A program made the translations under genes and the position numbers. A DNA stretch of 8,702 nucleotides from Porticoccus sp. (GTDB taxonomy: Bacteria > Pseudomonadota > Gammaproteobacteria > Pseudomonadales > Porticoccaceae): the NCBI GenBank assembly GCA_011049795.1, contig DRHD01000004.1, positions 1-8,702 on the forward strand. The letters are read 5' to 3'. Below, piece after piece: positions 1-7,737 of this stretch. The notes below the pieces were generated by a model. That model was not told where the DNA came from. It searched no databases and saw only the letters and a list, made by a program, of their open reading frames with translations. Positions within the stretch are counted from its first letter, which is position 1; each line of letters starts with the position of its first letter.

Positions 1-41
1 CCGGTATACCCTGTACCGCCAACAATACCTACTTTAATCAC
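1..41 (-). CDS. argC: N-acetyl-gamma-glutamyl-phosphate reductase, N-terminal fragment
   Basis: Only the first 13 complete codons lie in the window; the gene continues past the left edge. Read on the minus strand from a GTG start at 41, it gives (V/M)IKVGIVGGTGYT and then the start of a Gly codon. This is the typical beginning of ArgC, where GGTGYTG forms the NAD(P)-binding glycine-rich turn of the Rossmann fold. ArgC reduces N-acetylglutamyl phosphate to the semialdehyde in cytoplasmic arginine biosynthesis. An AGGA lies about 11 bases upstream of the GTG, and no ATG in frame is nearer, so the GTG start is the best choice. The gene diverges from the ClC transporter gene. Other Rossmann-fold enzymes can share a glycine-rich turn, but the IVGGTGYTG string is strongly ArgC-like. 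The call rests on a very short stretch. Confidence 0.75.
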   Translation of the reverse strand, partial: MIKVGIVGGTGYT

Positions 42-221
42 AATACTGATGTTCCTGTCATGGGTCTGTGAAGCTGCTTATAATAGCGCAAACACCCGTG
101 TAAGAAACACGCCCTGCTTCACTATGGTCGAATATGGTCGAGAGAAGCGTTAAGAACGTGTTGAGAACGCAGCAAAAGCGGCCTTAATACGTGACCTTAA
201 AAAGAAAGCTGAGAATTTGGT
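42..221. promoter_or_regulatory. Divergent intergenic region between argC and the ClC gene
   Basis: This 180-bp gap carries the control region of two divergent genes. On the plus strand a perfect TATAAT lies at 79-84, with CTGTCA (4 of 6 matches to the -35 consensus) at 55-60 and an 18-base spacer. That predicts a transcript for the ClC gene with a leader of about 130 bases. The leader contains a small hairpin (CGTGT 97-101, loop AAGAA, ACACG 107-111), a tandem repeat TATGGTCGA at 123-131 and 133-141, and a second near-repeat GTTAAGAACG/GTTGAGAACG at 149-158 and 160-169. On the minus strand the same AT-rich box reads TATTAT and could serve argC, but no good -35 accompanies it. The promoter is inferred from consensus matches only. 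Confidence 0.45.
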
Positions 222-1979
222 ATGGCCCACAAGGACCAACATCAAACAATTCCACACCGGGGATGGCTTAAACGCGAAATGGACACCTTTCGTGCCCGCC
301 TTGCTCATGCCGACGCCCTGCCACAACTCGCCATTTTGGGTTGTATCAGTGGCTTTCTGACCGCATTGACCGCGATCGCATTCAGGCTTTCCTTTGAATT
401 GCCGCTAGAATATTTACTCCCCGGCGATAGCGAATCCTTTGAGCAGCTTCCCGTTGAAGCCCGGTTTCTACTGCCCGTCCTTGGCGCACTGATTATCGGC
501 CTAATCATGCACCGCATCAAACCAGAACACCATTCCGTTGGTGTTGGTCACGTACTTGAGCGAATGCAGCACCACCAAGCACAACTGCCCGCCGCCAATG
601 GCCTATTGCAATTCGTCGGCGGTGCCATTGCCCTACTAACCGGTAATTCTGTAGGCCGAGAAGGTCCCGCTGTTCATTTAGGTGCGGTCAGCTCCAGTCT
701 TCTCGGACAACAATTAAAACTCCCCAATAACAGCCTGCGAACACTCACCGCCTGTGGTGTCGCTGCCGCCATTGCCGCCTCATTCAACACCCCCTTGGCC
801 GGGGTGATTTTTGCGATGGAAGCAATCTTGATGGAATACACCATAACCGGGTTTATTCCAGTCATTCTCTCTGCCGTTACCGGCGGGGTCATGTCCCGTA
901 TTGTGTTCGGCAATGAACCCGCTTTTGCCATCCCACTGATAGAACTGGGCAGCCTGTGGGAACTGCCCTTTCTGGTACTTTGCGGCTTGGTCGTGGGGCT
1001 GGCAGCATCGGCAATGCTACTGCTCTACCGCCACACCCGGGCATTCAAAGAGCGCCCAGTGCTGCTTCGCATGCTATTTGCGGGATTACTCTGTGGCACC
1101 ATCGCCATTGTATTGCCCCAAATTCAGGGGGTGGGTTACGACACCGTAGAGCAAGCCATGCTCGGCGAACTTGGCCTAGTACTACTTGCTGCCATTGTGG
1201 TTGCAAAAATTCTGGTTTCCACCGTATCAGTTGGCTTGGGAATGCCGGGTGGAATGATTGGCCCCAGCTTTGTCATCGGTGCCTGTATTGGAGGCTGTCT
1301 TGGCATAATTGGTGGATACTTCAGTCCGGAGCAAGCATCCTCCTCCGGCTTTTACGCAATTCTCTGCATGGGTGCGATGATGGGCGCCGTACTGAACGCA
1401 CCACTGGCCGCACTTATTGCCGTACTGGAACTCACCTACAACCCCAATATTTTATTACCCAGTATGCTGGTGATCGTCATCGCCTCAATGACCAGTCGCA
1501 TGCTCACCAAACAGCTCGGTATCTTTTCCGTAGGCCGCGACCTAACAGGTTACTATTCCCCGGTATTTCAAATGCTAAGTCGATCAGGTGTGACCAGCCT
1601 GATGAAACAAAACTTTGCTCACCACTCACGCTATTTGCCTCAACAAATGGCAGCACCTCTTCTTGAAAACAAGCCCACTTGGATTGTGATTGAGGATGCT
1701 GGCGAACCAAAATATATCCTGCGCTCTGCCGACCTCGCACTCTATCTTCAAGAACAACTACTTGAACTGGCAGATGACGACATCATTGATCTGCGAGAAA
1801 TTCCCGGCGATCGCTGGCAACTATTTCCGATACATGCGAGAGCAACGCTACAGGAAGCCCTGTTAACCATGCAGCAGAACAATGGTCAGGCGGTGTTTGT
1901 CAGCCAGCCTGCTGCACCACTGATGAGCGAAGTGGCAGGAATTATCACCAAACAAGATATCGACAACTACTATCAATAA
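222..1979 (+). CDS. ClC-family chloride channel/transporter with C-terminal CBS-like region
   Basis: A 585-residue inner-membrane protein of the ClC family, which moves Cl- as channels or as Cl-/H+ exchangers. The membrane core covers roughly residues 35-435. Signature motif 2 is present as GREGP (145-149), with the gating glutamate at E147. The third motif, GIFAP in E. coli ClcA, appears as GMIGP (344-348). The first motif, GSGIP, is replaced by GVGHV (107-111). In the FNTPLAGVIFAMEA stretch the residue matching ClcA E203, the inner proton glutamate, is A201, preceded by E200. Residues about 470-585 form a soluble tail that looks like a divergent CBS pair ending in ITKQDIDNYYQ. The start is ATG 222, with a weak GAG upstream. 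I give no symbol because it belongs to a subfamily distinct from clcA; transport mode is uncertain. Confidence 0.9.
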   Translation: MAHKDQHQTIPHRGWLKREMDTFRARLAHADALPQLAILGCISGFLTALTAIAFRLSFELPLEYLLPGDSESFEQLPVEARFLLPVLGALIIGLIMHRIKPEHHSVGVGHVLERMQHHQAQLPAANGLLQFVGGAIALLTGNSVGREGPAVHLGAVSSSLLGQQLKLPNNSLRTLTACGVAAAIAASFNTPLAGVIFAMEAILMEYTITGFIPVILSAVTGGVMSRIVFGNEPAFAIPLIELGSLWELPFLVLCGLVVGLAASAMLLLYRHTRAFKERPVLLRMLFAGLLCGTIAIVLPQIQGVGYDTVEQAMLGELGLVLLAAIVVAKILVSTVSVGLGMPGGMIGPSFVIGACIGGCLGIIGGYFSPEQASSSGFYAILCMGAMMGAVLNAPLAALIAVLELTYNPNILLPSMLVIVIASMTSRMLTKQLGIFSVGRDLTGYYSPVFQMLSRSGVTSLMKQNFAHHSRYLPQQMAAPLLENKPTWIVIEDAGEPKYILRSADLALYLQEQLLELADDDIIDLREIPGDRWQLFPIHARATLQEALLTMQQNNGQAVFVSQPAAPLMSEVAGIITKQDIDNYYQ

Positions 1980-2069
1980 ACGACAGCCAGTAAACTACTG
2001 TCCGTCAATAACTAATTATCAATAAAAGAACAGGTTCTAAACAGTGGCGGCTATAGGTTGGATACAAGT

Positions 2070-2525
2070 ATGGGCTGGATAAAAGAAATTCTGATCGGCG
2101 GGCAAAGCTGGATAACCGCCTTTCATATTGTGGCGGTGGTTTGCTGGTTTGCTGCTTTATTTTATTTACCCCGACTCTTTGTTTACCACGCCATGTCAGA
2201 AGACGAGATAAGCATTGAGCGATTCAAGATTATGGAACGCAAACTCTTTCGAGGTATTGCCAACCCCTCAATGATTGCCGCCATTCTGCTGGGTATTGCA
2301 CTGTTCAGTATCTACCCCAACTACTTTCTCAATTCTGGCTGGTTTCACGTCAAGATAGGCCTGGTCATCTTGCTGATTATTTATCACCACGCTTGCCTCT
2401 ACCTGATGAAACAATTTCGGGATGATAAAAACACCCGCAGCCACGTGTTCTACCGCTGGTTTAACGAAGTACCGGTGCTCATGCTGATCGGTATTATTAT
2501 CATGGTGGTGGTCAGGCCCTTTTAA
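2070..2525 (+). CDS. hemJ: Protoporphyrinogen IX oxidase HemJ
   Basis: A 151-residue integral membrane protein of the HemJ family (formerly UPF0093), which oxidises protoporphyrinogen IX to protoporphyrin IX, the penultimate haem step, in bacteria lacking HemG or HemY. Family hallmarks are visible: FHIVAVVCWFAALFYLPRLF (18-37), with the conserved His at 19, YHAMS after it, and WFHVKIGLV around 91-99, with the conserved Lys at 95. About four hydrophobic segments are seen (14-37, 68-84, 94-114, 133-148). An upstream in-frame TTG at 2058 would add four residues, but ATG 2070 has GGA seven bases before it and gives the usual family length, so I prefer ATG. The gene follows the ClC gene by 90 bp on the same strand and may be cotranscribed with it. 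It is functionally linked to hemL and hemB in this window. Confidence 0.92.
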   Translation: MGWIKEILIGGQSWITAFHIVAVVCWFAALFYLPRLFVYHAMSEDEISIERFKIMERKLFRGIANPSMIAAILLGIALFSIYPNYFLNSGWFHVKIGLVILLIIYHHACLYLMKQFRDDKNTRSHVFYRWFNEVPVLMLIGIIIMVVVRPF

Positions 2526-2628
2526 TACACACCACCACATGGAAAACCAAACAGTCCTCTCCTAAGCTTTTATAAGTAGCTCCTTTTAGTTACTTAATAT
2601 TAACTACTCATTATCTTGGTGCGCCCTC
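2526..2628 (+). promoter_or_regulatory. AT-rich gap before the phosphoribosyltransferase gene
   Basis: This 103-bp gap is much richer in A and T than its flanks and contains the perfect 10-bp palindrome TTAATATTAA at 2594-2603, just upstream of the next start codon. It could hold a promoter for the phosphoribosyltransferase gene, but I find no convincing pair of -35 and -10 boxes. No terminator-like hairpin for hemJ is visible. The regulatory role is an inference from composition and position. Confidence 0.25.
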
Positions 2629-3300
2629 ATGCACTTTAAAACTCGCACCCATGCTGGCCAACTACTGGCGGGTACTCTGACAAAAATTCTAGCCACAAAG
2701 TATCAGGGGATGGATGCCGTTGTTTATGCCCTTCCACGCGGCGGGGTTCCCCTCGGTTTTCAGGTGGCCTCAGCTCTCAACATGCCTCTGGATTTAATCA
2801 TCCCCAGAAAAATTGGCCACCCCTCCAATCCCGAATATGCCATTGGCGCAGTCACAGAGGCCGGAGAAATAATCTGCAACGAAGAGGCGATAGCCGACGT
2901 TGATCCCATCTGGCTTGAACAACAAAAAGAAGAAGAAATTATCGAAGCAAAACGTCGGCATGAATGCTATCTCGGAGATCGAGAACCCAGCGTCGTCACC
3001 GGGAAACTAGCCATTTTGGTGGATGATGGTATAGCCACAGGACTCACCATGCGTGCCGCCATTCGTGATGTAAAAACCCGACACCCAGATAAGATAATTG
3101 TCGCCATTCCGGTCATGCCTGATGAAACTGCCCAGATGCTGAGTTCTGAAGTAGACGAGGTGGTCGCGCTGTTAATTGACCCAAATTATCAGGGCTCCGT
3201 GGGCAGCTACTACCAGTATTTTCATCAACTCTGTGATGATGAAGTCATGTTACTTTTGAATAAACTGGGTAAAGACAACGTCCCCAAGCCATCGAAGTAA
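2629..3300 (+). CDS. Predicted phosphoribosyltransferase, COG1926 type
   Basis: A 223-residue soluble, cytoplasmic protein with a type I phosphoribosyltransferase fold. The PRPP-binding loop is clear at residues 131-138 (VDDGIATG), preceded by the hydrophobic strand LAIL. The N-terminal LPRGGVPLG (35-43) and the IPRKIGHPSNPEYAIGAV stretch (58-75) are typical of the COG1926 group of stand-alone predicted transferases. Members are often annotated only as phosphoribosyltransferases, and their acceptor substrate is not established, so no pathway is assigned. The start is ATG 2629; I see no good ribosome binding site, and the nearby GTG at 2619 is out of frame. It lies 103 bp after hemJ and 177 bp before nfeD, so it may be transcribed alone. 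PRPP binding is a solid inference; the substrate is unknown. Confidence 0.85.
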   Translation: MHFKTRTHAGQLLAGTLTKILATKYQGMDAVVYALPRGGVPLGFQVASALNMPLDLIIPRKIGHPSNPEYAIGAVTEAGEIICNEEAIADVDPIWLEQQKEEEIIEAKRRHECYLGDREPSVVTGKLAILVDDGIATGLTMRAAIRDVKTRHPDKIIVAIPVMPDETAQMLSSEVDEVVALLIDPNYQGSVGSYYQYFHQLCDDEVMLLLNKLGKDNVPKPSK

Positions 3301-3477
3301 CCCTAAGTGAAAGGCAACAGCATCGAACGAAAAATCATTCTGGTCACTTAATCCAGCCCCATTGATTAAGAACACCAAAACCAACTGATTGTTATGATCA
3401 CTCTACCTCCAACACCCAAATTCTCACTGATGACTATACTGATGTTAAACATCAACCTTATTAGATGAACACAGTAT
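3301..3477 (+). promoter_or_regulatory. Upstream region of nfeD-slipin operon with 15-bp palindrome
   Basis: A 177-bp gap ahead of the nfeD-slipin pair. Near its end lies a perfect palindrome with an odd centre, TGATGTT-A-AACATCA (3440-3454), 23 bases before the nfeD start codon. Its left arm overlaps the second copy of a direct repeat, ACTGATG at 3426-3432 and 3438-3444 (12-base period). A TATACT that could be a -10 box sits at 3435-3440, touching the palindrome, although no good -35 box is found 16-18 bases upstream. The geometry fits an operator at a promoter, or a small 5'-leader hairpin. Sequence symmetry is certain; function is inferred. Confidence 0.4.
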
Positions 3478-4839
3478 ATGTGGAAGTGTTTGGCTCTTAT
3501 CGTACTTGCCCTGAGCTTCTCCCCTAGTCAAGGCGACCCATCGCAGCAGCCTATTTGGTTGCTCAGCGTGCAGGGGGCTATTGGCCCAGCCATCGCTGAC
3601 TACATTGACCGAGGCATCGGTTCCGCCAAAGATGACCAAGCACAACTGGTTATTATCCAGATGGACACGCCCGGTGGCTTGGACAAATCCATGCGCCATA
3701 TCATCCAGGCTATTCTGGCATCAGAGATTCCCGTCGCGACATTTGTAGCACCCAGCGGCGCCCGCGCCGCCAGTGCCGGTACCTATATTCTCTATGCCAG
3801 CCATATTGCAGCCATGGCACCAGGTACTAACCTGGGCGCCGCCACCCCCGTTCAAATTGGTGCACCCTCTTTGCCCAACCCGGCAAAGCCAGACAAACCC
3901 AACCAACCCCCGCCAGAAAAAACCGATAAAGATTCAGCGCCCGAGCCTGCCACCACGATGGAAAGAAAAGTCATTAACGATGCTGCGGCCTACATTCAAA
4001 GCCTGGCAGAACTGCGAGGACGCAATGTCGAGTGGGCAATAGCCGCCGTGCGCAGCGCCAAATCACTGTCCGCCCAGCAGGCGGTGAATAACAATGTCAT
4101 CGACCTGATGGCCAACGACCTCGATGACCTAATCAGCCAACTCGATGGCTTCACTCTGACAATCAATAACCGTGAGATCACATTGGCAACAGCCGATGCC
4201 GAATTGGTGCAACATCAACCAGACTGGCGCAATCAATTCCTGGCGGTCATCACCGATCCCAGTGTGGCCTACATCCTATTACTGGTTGGCATCTATGGCT
4301 TAATCTTCGAATTTTCCAATCCCGGCACAGGCTTGCCGGGTATTCTAGGCGGGATCAGTCTACTCATCGCGTTTTACGCACTACAGGTTCTGCCCATTAG
4401 CTACACCGGCCTGGCACTGATACTGCTTGGTCTGGGTCTGATGATTGCAGAGGCATTGAGCCCCAGCTTTGGCATCTTCGGTTTTGGCGGCGTGGCTGCT
4501 TTTGCCATTGGCTCCGTGATGCTTATGGATACAGATCTCCCTGCCTTTCAAATCGCCTTCCCGATCATTCTGGGCGTCACTGCCGCCAGCGCCGCACTAA
4601 TGATCTTTTTACTAGGCATGGTATGGCGGTCGCGCCACGCGCGGGTCGTCACTGGCCTCGACACCCTGATAGGCACTATTACCACCGTTGAATCCATTTA
4701 CCACGACCAACCCACGGTTTGGGTACATGGTGAACGATGGTCAGTGCAATGTAATGAAGTACTTACTACCGGCGACACTGTACGTATTACCGGAACAACA
4801 GGTCTGACACTCAACACAGAAAAGGTGACACCGCCATGA
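3478..4839 (+). CDS. NfeD-type membrane-bound serine protease (ClpP class, long form)
   Basis: A 453-residue membrane protease of the long NfeD family, the kind that pairs with stomatin/slipin proteins (PH1510-like). The N-terminus is a plausible signal peptide (MWK, hydrophobic [11 protein letters not shown], then SPSQG). The ClpP/SppA-like domain spans about residues 25-240: MDTPGGL (62-68), the likely nucleophile S99 in ARAASAGTY, and the likely general-base K164 in [23 protein letters not shown], forming a Ser-Lys dyad. Between them lies a Pro/Lys-rich segment, about 129-160. Hydrophobic spans around 262-279, 285-305, 309-327, 330-350 and 359-381 form the membrane part, and the tail (about 390-450) matches the NfeD OB-fold domain. 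Its stop overlaps the slipin start by four bases (ATGA), indicating translational coupling. Catalytic residues are assigned by motif comparison, not experiment. The start lacks a strong ribosome binding site. Confidence 0.92.
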   Translation: MWKCLALIVLALSFSPSQGDPSQQPIWLLSVQGAIGPAIADYIDRGIGSAKDDQAQLVIIQMDTPGGLDKSMRHIIQAILASEIPVATFVAPSGARAASAGTYILYASHIAAMAPGTNLGAATPVQIGAPSLPNPAKPDKPNQPPPEKTDKDSAPEPATTMERKVINDAAAYIQSLAELRGRNVEWAIAAVRSAKSLSAQQAVNNNVIDLMANDLDDLISQLDGFTLTINNREITLATADAELVQHQPDWRNQFLAVITDPSVAYILLLVGIYGLIFEFSNPGTGLPGILGGISLLIAFYALQVLPISYTGLALILLGLGLMIAEALSPSFGIFGFGGVAAFAIGSVMLMDTDLPAFQIAFPIILGVTAASAALMIFLLGMVWRSRHARVVTGLDTLIGTITTVESIYHDQPTVWVHGERWSVQCNEVLTTGDTVRITGTTGLTLNTEKVTPP

Positions 4840-5594
4840 TCCCTGGATTCTACTTTACAGCAACAATTATTCTAATAGTGATCGCCTTGATCGCCTACAT
4901 GTTCCGGGTTCTGAGGGAATATGAGCGAGGCGTCATCTTTTTACTGGGCCGGTTTTACAAAGTAAAAGGTCCGGGGCTGATCATTGTCATCCCCATCATC
5001 CAGCAAATGGTACGGGTGGATTTACGCACCATCGTCATGGATGTGCCCACTCAGGATGTGATCTCCCGGGATAACGTATCGGTGAAAGTAAATGCCGTGG
5101 TGTATTTCCGAGTAGTCGACCCGGAGAAGGCCATCATTCAGGTGGAGCACTTCTATGAAGCCACCAGCCAGTTATCTCAAACCACCTTGCGCTCAGTACT
5201 TGGGCAGCACGAACTGGACACTATGCTCACCTCTCGGGATAAACTGAATACCCACATTCAGGGAATTCTCGACCAACAAACTGATGCTTGGGGAATCAAA
5301 GTGTCCAACGTAGAGATCAAACATGTGGACCTTGATGAGAGCATGATTCGCGCCATTGCCAAACAAGCAGAAGCTGAGCGAGTGAGACGAGCGAAAGTTA
5401 TCCATGCGGAGGGTGAGTTCGAAGCAGCAGAGCAATTGCTTAATGCTGCCAAAAAGCTGGCAGAACAACCCGAGGCAATACAGTTACGGTACTTGCAAAC
5501 CCTCACCGAAATTGCGGGTGAGAAGAGCTCGACAATCGTGTTCCCACTACCCATGGACATCTTGCAGGGGCTTAGCGCCCACAAGAAACTCTAA
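4836..5594 (+). CDS. Slipin (stomatin-like SPFH/band 7 membrane protein)
   Basis: A 252-residue SPFH-family protein of the slipin (bacterial stomatin) group, a membrane-anchored scaffold that forms oligomers in membrane microdomains. Residues 5-24 form one hydrophobic anchor. The band 7 domain follows: [14 protein letters not shown] (27-40), [15 protein letters not shown] (44-58), [21 protein letters not shown] (61-81), then VDPEKAI and the [15 protein letters not shown] stretch (152-166). A charged helical region at about 168-210 is the likely coiled coil. The C-terminal [15 protein letters not shown] (232-246) resembles the hydrophobic tail that the archaeal partner protease PH1510 cuts in its stomatin. 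ATG 4836 overlaps the nfeD stop, with AGGTGA seven bases upstream. The neighbour makes a joint function with NfeD very likely; the cleavage relationship here is inferred from homologues. Confidence 0.93.
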   Translation: MIPGFYFTATIILIVIALIAYMFRVLREYERGVIFLLGRFYKVKGPGLIIVIPIIQQMVRVDLRTIVMDVPTQDVISRDNVSVKVNAVVYFRVVDPEKAIIQVEHFYEATSQLSQTTLRSVLGQHELDTMLTSRDKLNTHIQGILDQQTDAWGIKVSNVEIKHVDLDESMIRAIAKQAEAERVRRAKVIHAEGEFEAAEQLLNAAKKLAEQPEAIQLRYLQTLTEIAGEKSSTIVFPLPMDILQGLSAHKKL

Positions 5595-5620
5595 CTAGCG
5601 ACCCATAACGACACTGATTT

Positions 5621-5643
5621 AGGCAGCTTAAAAGCCGCTGCCT
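5621..5643. terminator. Hairpin between convergent slipin and DUF924 genes
   Basis: A perfect 7-bp inverted repeat, AGGCAGC (5621-5627) and GCTGCCT (5637-5643), encloses a 9-base AT-containing loop. It lies 26 bases after the slipin stop and overlaps the last codons and stop of the minus-strand DUF924 gene. In either direction the run of T after the stem is poor or absent, so as an intrinsic terminator it is imperfect; its position between convergent genes is the main support. Confidence 0.4.
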
Positions 5644-6248
5644 GGCTGTACGAGATATGCCAGCTCGTCAGGTGTAGATTCACGCCCCAACACCTCATTA
5701 CGATGGGGGAATCGACCAAATTGCTCGATCACAGCGGCATGTTGCTCCGCATAATCGAGAAACCCCTCAAATGTCTCCCGCTGTGATGACGGCACCTCTT
5801 CCACCAGTTGCTGAAACCTCTCCACACACAGATGCTGCAAAGAAAGGTCTTCAGCATGTTCCAGGGGTAGATAAAAGAACACTTGCTCAATAGGCCGGAG
5901 CTGTTTTTCTAATTTGTCGTGAATGCCTGACAAGCACCAGTTCAATGCCAACAGGTCAGCAGAATATGCGATGGGCGAGTCTCGGTAGATATTTCGGGAA
6001 AACTGATCGAGCACAATAATGGCGGATAAACGACTCTCCGGAAACTGAAGCCAGTAACGGTTACCGCCATTGACCAACAGTTGCAGCGTTGGCTCAAAAC
6101 GCTCGCGTATATCGGCATCCACGTCAGGAGACTTCCCCCACCACAAACTCGACTTCTGGTTGGCACAATCCACATCATCAACACCCTGGCCAAACCAATA
6201 ATCCAGTATTGGCTGCCACGCGGGTTGCCCTTTACTCATATCATTCAT
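5628..6248 (-). CDS. DUF924 family protein (COG3803)
   Basis: A 206-residue cytoplasmic protein matching the DUF924 family, whose biochemical role is not known to me. It is predicted to be largely helical. Recognisable family strings are the N-terminal ILDYWFG (14-20), SSLWWGKS (33-40), IIVLDQFSRNIYR (77-89), FFYLPLEHAEDLSLQ (124-138) and FGRFPHRNEVLGRESTPDE (177-195). Length is normal for the family, so it seems intact. The start is ATG at 6248: AGGA lies seven bases upstream, whereas the internal ATG three codons later has no comparable site. It points away from hemL, with a 135-bp shared gap, and its 3' end faces the slipin gene. No functional link to haem synthesis can be drawn from position alone. 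Confidence 0.88.
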   Translation of the reverse strand: MNDMSKGQPAWQPILDYWFGQGVDDVDCANQKSSLWWGKSPDVDADIRERFEPTLQLLVNGGNRYWLQFPESRLSAIIVLDQFSRNIYRDSPIAYSADLLALNWCLSGIHDKLEKQLRPIEQVFFYLPLEHAEDLSLQHLCVERFQQLVEEVPSSQRETFEGFLDYAEQHAAVIEQFGRFPHRNEVLGRESTPDELAYLVQPGSGF

Positions 6249-6383
6249 CCATACATCCTTTTAGCCGGTATTGCTTATCCCTCATACTTTCTATTATGGC
6301 TTGTCCTGCATCCATTGGCGCAGACATCAACAATCGAGGATAATAGCGCCCCTAATTTCCAAGAATAAAGCCAGACTAAAACT
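6249..6383 (+). promoter_or_regulatory. Divergent gap with predicted hemL promoter
   Basis: This gap separates DUF924 (minus) from hemL (plus). For hemL, TTGGCG at 6315-6320 (4 of 6 to TTGACA) and GATAAT at 6339-6344 (5 of 6 to TATAAT) are separated by 18 bases, which would start a transcript about 33 bases before the hemL ATG. For DUF924 the minus strand offers CATAAT and GATAAG boxes without a good -35 box. The hemL promoter is a moderate consensus match, not proven. Confidence 0.45.
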
Positions 6384-7700
6384 ATGTCTAAACCTGTGCC
6401 TAATCCCATGCCCAAATCCATGCAACGATCTCAGCAACTGTTTGAAGCCGCCCAAAAACACATCCCCGGTGGGGTTAATTCTCCTGTCCGCGCATTTAAA
6501 GCCGTGGGTGGCACCCCAGTATTTTTTGAGCGTGCTGAAAAAGCATACCTGTTTGATGCCGATGGCAACCGCTATGTAGATTTCGTGCAATCCTGGGGGC
6601 CGATGATTTTGGGTCACAACCACCCGGACGTGATTGCCGCCGTCAAAGCACAATTAGATAAAGGCATGACCTTCGGTGCGCCCACCGAGCTAGAAATTGA
6701 ACTGGCCGATAAACTTTGTGAGCTAGTCCCAGGCATGGATATGGTTCGCATGGTCAGCTCCGGCACCGAAGCCACCATGAGTGCCATTCGGTTAGCTCGA
6801 GGCTTCACTGGCCGCGATAAAATTATTAAATTTGAAGGCTGCTACCACGGCCACTCAGACTCTCTACTTATTAAAGCAGGCTCCGGCGCTTTAACCTTGG
6901 GCGTACCCAGCTCACCCGGTGTTCCCGCCTCACTGGCAGACCACACCGTGACGCTAACCTACAACGATATCGACAGCATCAAAAAAGCCTTTGCAGAAAT
7001 TGGCTCAGATGTAGCCTGCGTTATTTTAGAGCCCGTGGCTGGCAACATGAGCTGCATACCACCCGTGGAAGGCTTTCTGGAAACCATCCGAGAGGAGTGT
7101 ACCCACAGTGGCGCGCTACTGATTATCGACGAAGTGATGACCGGCTTTCGGGTTCACCCCCAGTGCGCCGTGGGCCGTTTTAATATTGATGCGGATTTAA
7201 TTACCCTCGGTAAAGTCATCGGTGGCGGCATGCCGGTGGGTGCCTTTGGTGGTAAACGAGAAATTATGGAGCAGATCGCTCCACTGGGGCCGGTGTATCA
7301 AGCCGGTACGCTTTCGGGTAATCCAGTCGCCATGACAGCAGGGTTAAAAACTTTAGAACTGCTTTCACAACCCGGTTTTCACGATGCGCTGTTTGCCAAA
7401 ACCACCCAACTGGTAGAAGGCCTACAGCAACGCGCGGATGCCGCCAATATTCCCATGACCACCAACCACGTGGGCAGCATGTTCGGCATTTTCTTTACCG
7501 GTGAAGCCTCCGTCACCAATTACCAGCAAGTCATGGCCTGTGATACCGAACGCTTTAGCAAGTTCTTCCACGGCATGCTGGATGCAGGGGTTTATCTGGC
7601 CCCCGCTGCCTACGAAGCAGGCTTTATGTCCGCAGCACATACCGATGAAGACATTCAATTTGCATTAGATGCGGCAGAGCAGGTATTTAAAACGCTATAA
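6384..7700 (+). CDS. hemL: Glutamate-1-semialdehyde 2,1-aminomutase
   Basis: A PLP-dependent class III aminotransferase-fold enzyme that converts glutamate-1-semialdehyde to 5-aminolevulinate, the last step of the C5 route into haem. Clear signatures are [13 protein letters not shown] (26-38), [16 protein letters not shown] (125-140), CYHGHSD (153-159), the PLP-contacting [10 protein letters not shown] (247-256) and the Schiff-base lysine K277 in [17 protein letters not shown]. The 438 residues exceed E. coli HemL (426) by exactly 12, and K277 minus 12 equals the E. coli catalytic K265, so the extra residues lie before M13 (ATG 6420). Neither ATG 6384 nor ATG 6420 has a strong ribosome binding site; I keep 6384 but the true start may be 6420. 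It has its own promoter candidate and converges on the toxin-antitoxin pair. Cytoplasmic, normally a dimer. Confidence 0.97.
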   Translation: MSKPVPNPMPKSMQRSQQLFEAAQKHIPGGVNSPVRAFKAVGGTPVFFERAEKAYLFDADGNRYVDFVQSWGPMILGHNHPDVIAAVKAQLDKGMTFGAPTELEIELADKLCELVPGMDMVRMVSSGTEATMSAIRLARGFTGRDKIIKFEGCYHGHSDSLLIKAGSGALTLGVPSSPGVPASLADHTVTLTYNDIDSIKKAFAEIGSDVACVILEPVAGNMSCIPPVEGFLETIREECTHSGALLIIDEVMTGFRVHPQCAVGRFNIDADLITLGKVIGGGMPVGAFGGKREIMEQIAPLGPVYQAGTLSGNPVAMTAGLKTLELLSQPGFHDALFAKTTQLVEGLQQRADAANIPMTTNHVGSMFGIFFTGEASVTNYQQVMACDTERFSKFFHGMLDAGVYLAPAAYEAGFMSAAHTDEDIQFALDAAEQVFKTL

Positions 7701-7710
7701 CGGAGTTTGA

Positions 7711-7737
7711 AAGGCGGTCTTTATTTTAAGCCGCCTT
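7711..7737. terminator. Hairpin between convergent hemL and antitoxin genes
   Basis: A perfect 7-bp inverted repeat, AAGGCGG (7711-7717) and CCGCCTT (7731-7737), with a 13-base T-rich loop, begins 11 bases after the hemL stop. The right arm lies in the last codons of the minus-strand antitoxin gene, so one structure may stop transcription from both sides. A strong T-run after the stem is missing on the plus strand; on the minus strand the stem is followed by TTCAAA. Moderate candidate. Confidence 0.45.

Noticed and set aside
956..1666. Long open frame (236 codons) inside the ClC gene on the same strand
   Set aside because: It lies wholly within a strongly conserved ClC coding frame, and its translation is rich in His, Arg, Cys and Trp with no recognisable domain. 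This is an out-of-frame shadow.
1982..2002. Hairpin GACAG...CTGTC just after the ClC stop, possible terminator
   Set aside because: The stem is only 5 bp with an 11-base loop and no T-run follows, so it is not convincing as a terminator.
5258..5584. 108-codon minus-strand frame inside the slipin gene
   Set aside because: It is antisense to the conserved band 7 coding region, Ser/Cys-rich and without a ribosome binding site or known motif.
6081..6579. Several plus-strand frames across the DUF924 start and the hemL leader
   Set aside because: They are antisense to the DUF924 gene or out of frame with hemL, mutually overlapping, and have no recognisable family.
6327..6653. 108-codon minus-strand frame across the start of hemL
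   Set aside because: It covers the hemL promoter and N-terminus in antisense, shows no domain, and the sense frame is clearly coding.
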